Shown here piece after piece: positions 1 through 5,055 of a DNA stretch of 5,055 nt. The DNA is from Balneolaceae bacterium (GTDB lineage Bacteria; Bacteroidota; Rhodothermia; Balneolales; Balneolaceae). Position 1 is the stretch's first letter, and each line of letters begins with the position of its first letter. A program made the position numbers and the translations under genes. The notes under the pieces were generated by a model that was not told the origin of the DNA, did no database searches, and was given only the letters and a program-made list of their open reading frames with translations. The DNA is taken from NCBI GenBank assembly GCA_007134665.1, contig SLKH01000297.1, positions 1-5,055 of the forward strand, written 5' to 3'.

Positions 1-1182
1 ATAAAACAGATGCGGGATCGACAAACCCATGAGTCACTTCCTCTGCCTATAAGATTAACTGATGAAGAACTTGAAGAGATGACTTCCGGCCTGACTCTCC
101 GACAGCCGGGTGATGTAGTGATTCCGGTAAATAAACCGATGTTAAGAGCTGTTTTTGAGGGTGAGGGATCTGTTGATAACATTGACGGAATTTATCGTGA
201 TGAAGTATTTGAAAATCAGTTACAAATGGCGGTTCCATTCAGCATTCCGGTCGATTCACTGGACAATGAAGTCAGGTGGCATCTTGACGGACGGTTTGCC
301 GGCCAGGATTCACAGGGAAATCCACAATATTATCTGCAGGTTCAGGATAAAATGGTACTGGAACTGCTTAGAACGAATATGTGGCTGCGGCCTATCTATT
401 TTGCCAATACTGTTGCCCGGCAAGGCCAATTGGGGCTTCAGCCCTATTTTCAGTTTGAAGGCAAAGCATTTCGTGTGGTCCCCAAACGTCGACAAGTGGG
501 TAGTTTCGGTTATATCGACCCGGAAGTCCACATTCAGCGACTTGAAAACTTCAGTTTCAGAGAGTGGAATAATCCGGATGTCTATTTTGATGAAAATATC
601 CGTAGAATGCTGACGAACTATCGGTTTGGATTCACTCAACTCTCAGATGAATTGATGAGTCGTGGCCGGTATGAGGAAGCAGCATATTGGCTGGCATACG
701 GCGAAGAACACATCCCATTCAGGGAATATGAAACAGACTGGGCTATCCCTACCCTCTATGCCTATCGTTATGCAAGAGTAGGTGCCTACGATAACGCAGT
801 CTCACTCACAGATTTCGTCAGAGACCAAATTATGCACTGGATGGATTGGGACCTCAGAAAACTCGAAGAAATTGAACTGGACCGCGAAGAACTTGTAGCT
901 GCTGAGGCTCAAGCCAGGGCAAGAGCAAGATCTGACCGTCAGCGCCAGTTGAGAAACAGAATTAACCGGCTGGATGAAAACAGGAATGAACTGATGAATG
1001 AAGTATCCTTTTATGTAAGCTATCTGACCATTCTTCAGCGGGTCTATTACCTTGCCGATTTGGATGAAAAAGCTGAGGAACTTGCACTTGAAGTCAATCT
1101 TTTGACAGAGGGCAGAATTCCAATGCCATCGACAAGGGAAGATAATGAAGAGCAGATCGAACGATTCAATCTCGGAATTTAA
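1..1182 (+). CDS. DUF2723 family membrane protein (GT-C/TMEM260-like), C-terminal part only
   Basis: The reading frame is open from the first base (Ile-Lys-Gln-Met...), so the gene enters from the left. 393 residues are present and the N-terminal multi-span membrane part lies outside. Recognition rests on two stretches typical of the soluble tail of Bacteroidota DUF2723 proteins: NMWLRPIYFANTV (about residues 126-138 counted from base 1), followed by a GLQPYFQFEGKAFRVVP block, and NNPDVYFDENIRRM (about 190-203). Residues 205-275 look like paired TPR-type helices. About 283-335 is a strongly charged, Arg/Glu-rich segment that probably forms a coiled coil. No membrane segment or signal is visible in this portion. 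The family is related to eukaryotic TMEM260, an O-mannosyltransferase, so a lipid-linked sugar transferase in the inner membrane with this tail in the periplasm is plausible; the bacterial substrate is unknown. The ATG at base 10 is internal, not the start. Family assignment is firm, function is inferred. Confidence 0.88.
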   Translation: MKQMRDRQTHESLPLPIRLTDEELEEMTSGLTLRQPGDVVIPVNKPMLRAVFEGEGSVDNIDGIYRDEVFENQLQMAVPFSIPVDSLDNEVRWHLDGRFAGQDSQGNPQYYLQVQDKMVLELLRTNMWLRPIYFANTVARQGQLGLQPYFQFEGKAFRVVPKRRQVGSFGYIDPEVHIQRLENFSFREWNNPDVYFDENIRRMLTNYRFGFTQLSDELMSRGRYEEAAYWLAYGEEHIPFREYETDWAIPTLYAYRYARVGAYDNAVSLTDFVRDQIMHWMDWDLRKLEEIELDREELVAAEAQARARARSDRQRQLRNRINRLDENRNELMNEVSFYVSYLTILQRVYYLADLDEKAEELALEVNLLTEGRIPMPSTREDNEEQIERFNLGI

Positions 1183-1185
1183 TCT

Positions 1186-1204
1186 TATACAAACGAGTTG
1201 TATA
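1186..1204. repeat. 7-bp perfect inverted repeat just after the DUF2723 stop codon
   Basis: TATACAA (1186-1192) and TTGTATA (1198-1204) are exact reverse complements separated by a 5-nt loop, starting 4 nt after the stop codon. The stem is AT-rich and not followed by a clean T-run, so it is a poor intrinsic terminator. It could be a weak mRNA 3'-end structure or an operator-like site, since its right arm overlaps the promoter candidate at 1198-1228. With only two G:C pairs it could also be chance. Confidence 0.3.
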
Positions 1205-1228
1205 TTGTTCAAACAAGACATTTATAAT
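1198..1228 (+). promoter_or_regulatory. weak promoter candidate ahead of the 150-aa gene
   Basis: TTGTAT (1198-1203) and TATAAT (1223-1228) are separated by 19 bp and lie 41 bp upstream of the ATG at 1270. The spacing fits the longer spacers of Bacteroidota promoters, but the -10 element is the general bacterial TATAAT rather than the Bacteroidota TAnnTTTG. This 87-bp gap is the largest on the plus strand and holds nothing else recognisable, so it is the natural place for a promoter for the 150-aa gene, ybeY and the topoisomerase-like gene. AT-rich DNA gives such matches easily, hence the low confidence. Confidence 0.28.
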
Positions 1229-1269
1229 GCCCTTTTATAAAGCAGAAAGTAGTTGTAACAGCGAAACCC

Positions 1270-1722
1270 ATGATTCATAATTTTACAAAAGAAAACATTG
1301 AAGCAATTGGAAAGGTTTTAAATTCAAAACCAAAGCCTTTGGGTAATGATGTTTACAGGTTCGAATTGAAGGATGAAGAAGAAGGTCGTCGACTGGCACT
1401 CGAAATTCATCTTGGACTTGAGGTAGAGGGTGAAAAAATGAATATGGTTTCTGTATATGCATCCAATACATTTCTTCAACTGCACAATTGTACTGCATTC
1501 ATCGCAAGTGAGATGCTGAGACAGGTTACTTTTTTTAGAAAAGCAAGAGGTATGACTTCCGGGCTTATCGTAGAACAGGGAGCCGGTTGCAGCCTTTATG
1601 CCAATGTGAGTGATGACGTACTTAAAGGTGACTTTACCGAACTCCCTGAAGACCTGATGATGTGTGGTGTTGCTCTCTCTCTTACCGAGACAGCAGGCCT
1701 GGATGATTTCAGTTTTGAATAG
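1270..1722 (+). CDS. conserved-looking hypothetical protein, 150 aa, family not recognised
   Basis: I do not recognise this protein. It starts at an ATG without a clear Shine-Dalgarno sequence and ends with TAG. It is small, hydrophilic and acidic, with no signal peptide or membrane segment, so probably cytoplasmic. The N-terminal 15 residues should form a helix. Residues 27-67 read as alternating strands with a charged turn (DEEEGRR, about 35-41), followed by a helical stretch with two aromatic residues (about 75-92, ending TFFRKAR). A Gly-rich VEQGAGCSLYANV stretch (about 101-113) comes next, then an acidic C-terminus. Cysteines are at 74, 107 and 132. It lies 24 bp before ybeY in the same direction and is likely co-transcribed. 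Normal codon use, a complete frame and tight packing argue that it is a real gene. A small alpha/beta chaperone-like or regulatory fold is conceivable, but nothing in the sequence proves it. Confidence 0.75.
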   Translation: MIHNFTKENIEAIGKVLNSKPKPLGNDVYRFELKDEEEGRRLALEIHLGLEVEGEKMNMVSVYASNTFLQLHNCTAFIASEMLRQVTFFRKARGMTSGLIVEQGAGCSLYANVSDDVLKGDFTELPEDLMMCGVALSLTETAGLDDFSFE

Positions 1723-1733
1723 ATAAATCAGAT

Positions 1734-1737
1734 GAGG
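1734..1737 (+). promoter_or_regulatory. GAGG ribosome binding site deciding the ybeY TTG start
   Basis: GAGG ends 9 nt before the TTG at 1747. An in-frame stop (TAA, 1738-1740) lies between them, so no start further upstream is possible. The next in-frame ATG is about 45 codons downstream, inside the conserved fold. This makes TTG at 1747 the best start. Confidence 0.55.
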
Positions 1738-1746
1738 TAAGTTTCA

Positions 1747-2196
1747 TTGGAGCACACTTCAGACTCCGATAACCACGTTATTCAGATCTATAATCCTTCC
1801 GGAGTAAATTTACCGATCAGGCAGGAAATTATTAAGCAACTTCTCTCAACAATTGAAGCGGGTGAAACAGTTTTTTATGATATGCTTGAATTGGTTTATG
1901 TTGACGAAGATGAAATAATCAGAATAAATCAAAAGTATCTTGATAAGGATTATATTACTGACATCATCACCTTCAGATATGATCCAGATGTTGATAGAAA
2001 AAATATAGAAGGGACATTATACTGCTGTGCTTCGAGAATCCTGGAACAGGCAAAAGAGTTTGACGTATCGGCTGAAATAGAATTTTACAGGGTATTTATA
2101 CACGGCCTGTTACATCTTGCAGGTTATCGGGATGAGGCAAAAGCTGAAAAAAATCAAATGACTGAACGGGAAAACTATTACCTATCAACACTTTAA
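1747..2196 (+). CDS. ybeY: YbeY, endoribonuclease for 16S rRNA 3'-end maturation and ribosome quality control
   Basis: A 149-aa protein of normal length for this family, which acts in the cytoplasm as a metal-dependent single-strand RNase in 16S rRNA maturation and removal of defective 70S ribosomes. The family hallmark HGLLHLAGYRD is at residues 119-129, followed by a Met (138) and Glu residues (140, 142) in the expected spacing. The other conserved block, TDIITFRY, is at 71-78. His119 and His123 are the first two metal ligands. The third position, His in E. coli, is Asp129 here, as I recall is usual in Bacteroidota YbeY. The position of the E. coli catalytic Arg59 (YRGKD) is Leu in YLDKD (64-68). 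The usual GD(I/L) strand motif reads EGTLYCC (88-94), with Thr in place of Asp. The start is TTG, supported by GAGG upstream and an in-frame stop just before it. It lies 24 bp after the 150-aa gene and 5 bp before the topoisomerase-like gene, so an operon is likely. Confidence 0.93.
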   Translation: MEHTSDSDNHVIQIYNPSGVNLPIRQEIIKQLLSTIEAGETVFYDMLELVYVDEDEIIRINQKYLDKDYITDIITFRYDPDVDRKNIEGTLYCCASRILEQAKEFDVSAEIEFYRVFIHGLLHLAGYRDEAKAEKNQMTERENYYLSTL

Positions 2197-2201
2197 AACC
2201 C

Positions 2202-3560
2202 TTGACTACCCGTGAATATACCCTGCTTATCGTTGAATCATCCGTTGTAGCAAATCAATTACGGGATTTACAAATTCCCTGGCTTGAAGTATTACCAACT
2301 GATGGGTATCTGTGGAAACCAAGATATAACTCTGATACAGAAACCCTGACAGCCATTGCAGATCCAAAAAAAAGGAAATTGCGTAAAGAGCTAAAAAGTA
2401 TTTCAGATTGGGCTGCTAAAATAATTATTGCAACTGATAAAGATCCGGCCGGAGACTTCATCGCCTGGTCTTTGTTTAAAATTTTAGGTGATAAACCACT
2501 TTATCGAATATGTCTGCAGTCAATCACACTTAATTCAATCACAGATCAAATCCGTCAGGCCTCCAGGATTTCAAAAGATTCTCTGAAAAGCACCCTTGAA
2601 TCAAGATATTTGCTTCAGAAACTCTGGAGATCCAGATATCCGGAATTCTCACCTGAACTTGCAGCGCTTGCTTATATAACCAGTAACCAGTGCAACTCCA
2701 ATGAGTATCAGGATGAATATGGAAATCTTTATGTATTAAAGAATTACGGAAATAAGAATCTGGAGTATCATGAAAATTATAAAGTCAGGTTAAATGATGT
2801 GGATTATCATTTGTATAAACCTGCCTCGATCTACGATCTATTTTTTAAAGCCGCCAGAAAAAATAAAGATCAGTTTGAAGAGATAAGTCAACATCTGTTT
2901 CATCTATTTACCAACCGCATTCACTCGGGTTATACCAACCTGATCAGCTACCCAAGAACTGCAGCAAACTTTTATTATCCTGATACCTGGAGATTAATTG
3001 AATCGGTTTTTTACAGAGATTCTCAAGAATATCAGATAAAACCTGAATCCATCCGGGAAAAACCCGGAAGGGATCATCCTCATGAAAGTTTGCGCCCGGT
3101 TGATTTTACTGCAACGCCTGAAAAAATCCGGCACCTGTTGCCGGGTAAATTGTATTCGGTGTATAAAATCATTTTTAACTCATTTACAGAAAGTATTACG
3201 GTTCAAAGAAAACCGATGTTTCACCCAACAGGATCATCTGCCAAATTTATTCTCACTGATCAATTAAATCATACGGCTCCGAAAAATTTTGCAGATTTAA
3301 AACCGTGTCTTTCTATCTCGGAACTTGGCAGGCAAATGAATCTGCTTGGAGTAACACGTCCGTCTAAATTTGCCAAACAACTTGATGAGTGGATTGATCA
3401 GGGTTACATCATAAATGATAAAGGTATGATCAGGCACGGAACTGAACTACCCCGATTCAGTGAAAGAATCGGGGAATCTGTTCAGTTATTAAAGAAAGCT
3501 CAACCTTTCACTCAGAATAAATCGGCATCTGAATTGAAAAGTTTATTTTCGTCAGTGTGA
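2202..3560 (+). CDS. small divergent type IA DNA topoisomerase-like protein (Toprim domain)
   Basis: A 452-aa protein recognisable as a shrunken type IA topoisomerase. Residues 1-145 match the Toprim domain: LLIVES with Glu12, IIIATDKD with Asp79 and Asp81, then GDFIAW where others have GEAIAW. Residues 238-300 match the active-site domain: NLISYPRT (Tyr250, Arg252) and HESLRP (294-299), corresponding to ITYMRT and HEAIRP. Residues 370-402 match the conserved helix pair with LLGVTRPSKFA (381-391), corresponding to GIGRPSTYA. Several normally invariant features are missing: the Lys after VES (VESPAK reads VESSVV), the REGE tetrapeptide (PAGD here), and the GRVQS motif (about 148-160). Usual length is about 600-850 aa; most of the domain II arch and the zinc-ribbon tail are absent. 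The start is TTG, 5 bp after ybeY. The first internal Met is residue 339 and an in-frame stop lies at 2163-2165, so a non-ATG start is required; no clear Shine-Dalgarno is present. The gene looks AT-richer than the DUF2723 gene. DNA or RNA strand passage, a nicking activity, or a non-catalytic binding role are all possible. Confidence 0.8.
   Translation: MTTREYTLLIVESSVVANQLRDLQIPWLEVLPTDGYLWKPRYNSDTETLTAIADPKKRKLRKELKSISDWAAKIIIATDKDPAGDFIAWSLFKILGDKPLYRICLQSITLNSITDQIRQASRISKDSLKSTLESRYLLQKLWRSRYPEFSPELAALAYITSNQCNSNEYQDEYGNLYVLKNYGNKNLEYHENYKVRLNDVDYHLYKPASIYDLFFKAARKNKDQFEEISQHLFHLFTNRIHSGYTNLISYPRTAANFYYPDTWRLIESVFYRDSQEYQIKPESIREKPGRDHPHESLRPVDFTATPEKIRHLLPGKLYSVYKIIFNSFTESITVQRKPMFHPTGSSAKFILTDQLNHTAPKNFADLKPCLSISELGRQMNLLGVTRPSKFAKQLDEWIDQGYIINDKGMIRHGTELPRFSERIGESVQLLKKAQPFTQNKSASELKSLFSSV
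3440..3487. repeat. 48-bp imperfect palindrome inside the topoisomerase-like gene
   Basis: An inner perfect 9-bp stem, CCCCGATTC (3450-3458) with GAATCGGGG (3466-3474), encloses a 7-nt loop. An outer perfect 8-bp stem, AACTGAAC (3440-3447) with GTTCAGTT (3480-3487), flanks it across an asymmetric internal bulge of 2 and 5 nt. The 17 paired bases lie about 70 bp before the stop codon. No T-run follows, so it is not a standard intrinsic terminator. It could be an mRNA 3'-end stabilising or attenuating structure, a protein binding site, or a dispersed repeat. The pairing is seen directly; any role is inference. Confidence 0.6.
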
Positions 3561-3582
3561 AACGATTACTAACTATAGCAGA

Positions 3583-4464
3583 TTAAACATCACACGTTTC
3601 TACACCATGTCTTAACGCCTCAAATGGCTCATCCCATGTCGGGATAAATTCCTGGCCAACATAACCTTCGTATCCGGTTTCGACGATTGCCTCCATAATA
3701 GCAGGATAATAAAGTTCCTGGGTCTCATCGATCTCATTTCTTCCCGGTACACCACCGGTGTGATAATGAGAGAAATAGTCGTGATAATCCCGGATTGTCC
3801 GGATCACATCGCCTTCCATGATCTGCATGTGATAAATATCATAAAGCAATTTGAAATGATCTGACCCGATACGATCCACCATTTCCACACCCCAGGGAGT
3901 GTTGTCACACTGGTAATCAGGATGATTTACTTTGCTGTTCAGAAGCTCCATACTCACGATTACATTGTGCCTTTCAGCTGTACTCATAATGCGTTTGATT
4001 CCTCTCTCACAATTTCTCCAGCCGGTTTCATCATCCATTCCGTTTCTGTTACCTGAGAAAGTGATAATCTGTTTGAACCCTGCTTCCGCCACCTGTGGTA
4101 TCACTTCTTCAAATGATTCCACAAGTTCATCATGGAGTTCCGGGTTATTCCACCCTCTTTCAATACCCAGCCCCGCTCCCCATGGCATGGCACAATCCAG
4201 CTCATATTTTTTCAAAGTTGCCCACTCATCAGGCCCTACCAATTCGATGGAAGTAATTCCGATCTCTTTGGCAGCCTGACAAAGTTCTTCAAGTTCAAAA
4301 CTGTTGAATGTCCACCTGCAGACTGAGTGATTCACTCTGCCTTTTAAATTATTAGCTTCAAGTGCTTTTTCAGCTGCAGTAATTCCTTTAAACATTCCTA
4401 AAAATGCAGTTGATCCTGCAAGGGCTCCAATTCTGCCTATTGCATTTCGTCTTGTAATATTCAT
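3583..4464 (-). CDS. hydroxypyruvate isomerase-like TIM-barrel protein with Tat-like signal
   Basis: A 293-aa protein of the xylose isomerase-like TIM-barrel superfamily, closest to hydroxypyruvate isomerase (Hyi)-like proteins. The N-terminus MNITRRNAIG followed by a small-residue hydrophobic stretch (11-31) resembles a twin-arginine export signal, suggesting a folded, metal-loaded protein sent to the periplasm. The hydrophobic core contains a Lys (26), so export is likely but not certain. Predicted metal or catalytic residues are Glu173 (SMELLN), Asp209 within LLYDIYHMQIMEGD (the family signature), His235 in HYHTGGVPGR, and Glu272 in VGQEFIP. In classical Hyi the third site is Gln (HIQIA...PGR); His here marks a distinct subgroup with probably a different substrate. 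It starts at an ATG without Shine-Dalgarno, in an AT-rich leader typical of Bacteroidota, 11 bp after the cytochrome gene, and is likely co-transcribed with it. It converges with the topoisomerase-like gene across a 22-bp gap with no convincing terminator. Family is firm; reaction (aldose-ketose or 3-keto sugar isomerisation or epimerisation) is inferred. Confidence 0.88.
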   Translation of the reverse strand: MNITRRNAIGRIGALAGSTAFLGMFKGITAAEKALEANNLKGRVNHSVCRWTFNSFELEELCQAAKEIGITSIELVGPDEWATLKKYELDCAMPWGAGLGIERGWNNPELHDELVESFEEVIPQVAEAGFKQIITFSGNRNGMDDETGWRNCERGIKRIMSTAERHNVIVSMELLNSKVNHPDYQCDNTPWGVEMVDRIGSDHFKLLYDIYHMQIMEGDVIRTIRDYHDYFSHYHTGGVPGRNEIDETQELYYPAIMEAIVETGYEGYVGQEFIPTWDEPFEALRHGVETCDV

Positions 4465-4475
4465 AATATGTTCAA

Positions 4476-5055
4476 TTAATTTTGTAGAGTTGTAAGATAT
4501 TCAACCAGATCAATCAATTCCTGCTCAGTCATACTTGCCTGCATGGCCGGCATTAATGATTGATCCATTTGTTCCCTTGATACGACATCATCAATATCAT
4601 ATCGATTGGTCATTCCTCCGGGAAGTCGAATGACCAGTTCAGAAGAAGTTTCACTTTCAATAATTCCGGTAACCTGAGATCCGTCGTTGATATGAAAAAT
4701 GTAACCTTCATAACCGAGTACTACACCTGCATTTGGTTCCAGTATAGCATTGTATAGGCCTTCTCTTGGAAGTTTATCAGCAATGGCTGATAATTCCGGC
4801 CCAAAACTCAGTCCACGGCCTTCCGCCTGATGGCACACCTGGCATGCTCTGTCGTACACTTGCCTGCCATGGTCAATATCTCCCCGTTCATGAATCAATT
4901 CCGAAACCGGGCGAATATCAGCAGCCAATTCAGTATCTCCCAATTGCAGGTATTCCCTTGCACCTTCGCGAATGCTCGATCTGTATGCACTGAGTAATAC
5001 ATTTGCTGCAGCAGTTTCCAGTTCGGGTGGTATTTCACCATCCTGAGCCATTTCC
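4476..5055 (-). CDS. PVC-type haem-binding cytochrome c domain protein, C-terminal part
   Basis: The frame is open to the right edge of the window, so the N-terminus is missing; about 192 residues are seen and the ATG at 5049-5051 is probably internal. Numbered from that Met, residues 8-48 are helical and could end a HEAT-like repeat region. A c-type haem site CQVCH is at 70-74, with FGPEL (83-87) following. Next comes the strand-rich insert GYEGYIF...DGSQVTGIIESE (about 113-134) and SLMPAM (165-170) before a final helix ending EYLTTL. This order matches the putative haem-binding domain described from Pirellula/Verrucomicrobium (TIGR02603), usually the C-terminus of large periplasmic dehydrogenase-like proteins. 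Met167 is the likely sixth haem ligand. The role would be passing electrons from a periplasmic sugar or alcohol oxidation to the respiratory chain. It is followed after 11 bp by the isomerase-like gene, which supports a joint periplasmic carbohydrate pathway. The identity of the missing catalytic part is unknown. Confidence 0.85.
   Translation of the reverse strand, partial: EMAQDGEIPPELETAAANVLLSAYRSSIREGAREYLQLGDTELAADIRPVSELIHERGDIDHGRQVYDRACQVCHQAEGRGLSFGPELSAIADKLPREGLYNAILEPNAGVVLGYEGYIFHINDGSQVTGIIESETSSELVIRLPGGMTNRYDIDDVVSREQMDQSLMPAMQASMTEQELIDLVEYLTTLQN

Noticed and set aside
802..1221. Open minus-strand frame of 139 codons opposite the DUF2723 tail
   Set aside because: It is the complement of clearly coding DNA with recognisable DUF2723 motifs, and its translation has no domain-like character.
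2103..2133. Loss of the third YbeY metal-binding His as evidence of an inactive enzyme
   Set aside because: Asp at this position is, to my knowledge, usual in Bacteroidota YbeY, so it is a lineage trait and not a defect.
3052..3144. Two 6-bp GC-rich hairpins in the topoisomerase-like gene: TCCGGG/CCCGGA (3052-3068) and CCGGCA/TGCCGG (3128-3144)
   Set aside because: Perfect 6-bp stems with short loops are expected about once or twice by chance in a gene of this length, so they are not reported as features.
2202..3560. Topoisomerase-like gene as a frameshifted or truncated pseudogene
   Set aside because: The frame is uninterrupted, motifs from the N-terminal Toprim domain to the C-terminal GxxRPS helix are in order, and the losses are spread out rather than a single deletion, which fits a specialised protein better than decay.
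3555..3595. GTGTGA (3555-3560) and TCACAC (3590-3595) as a terminator hairpin between the convergent genes
   Set aside because: Only 6 bp with a 29-nt loop and no extension or T-run; not a credible terminator.
3932..4279. Open plus-strand frame of 115 codons opposite the isomerase-like gene
   Set aside because: It lies wholly inside a gene with clear family motifs on the other strand, and no domain-like pattern is visible in its translation.

Overview
The window looks like chromosomal DNA of a Bacteroidota-type (FCB group) bacterium, and the Balneolota/Rhodothermota side seems plausible. The evidence is a YbeY of the Bacteroidota style (TDIITF, and an HGxLHLxGYxD motif with Asp at the third metal position), a DUF2723-family membrane protein tail, weak or absent Shine-Dalgarno sequences, and a PVC/Bacteroidota-type cytochrome c domain beside a signal-bearing sugar isomerase-like protein. 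Taxonomy is inference. No rRNA, tRNA, CRISPR array, insertion sequence or origin is visible.

Plus strand, 1-3560: four genes in one direction. The first is the soluble C-terminal end of a DUF2723 (GT-C/TMEM260-like) protein, entering from the left edge. After an 87-bp gap with a small inverted repeat and a weak promoter candidate comes an unrecognised 150-aa acidic protein. Then, tightly packed, come ybeY (16S rRNA maturation/quality-control endonuclease, TTG start) and, only 5 bp later, a 452-aa highly divergent type IA topoisomerase-like protein, also with a TTG start. It keeps the Toprim acidic residues, an active-site-like Tyr-Pro-Arg-Thr and the C-terminal GxxRPS motif, but lacks other residues universal in the family and most of the toroid-forming domain. 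A large imperfect palindrome lies near the 3' end of that gene.

Minus strand, 3583-5055: a convergent pair, probably one operon. The right-hand gene, cut by the window edge, encodes the C-terminal haem-binding domain (CxxCH) of a PVC-type cytochrome/dehydrogenase. It is followed after 11 bp by a TIM-barrel protein of the hydroxypyruvate isomerase-like family with a twin-arginine-like N-terminus. Together they suggest an envelope-located module acting on sugars or sugar acids; the substrate cannot be read from the sequence.

The feature most worth a second look is the small topoisomerase IA-like protein coupled to ybeY. The rest is recognisable housekeeping or metabolic content.
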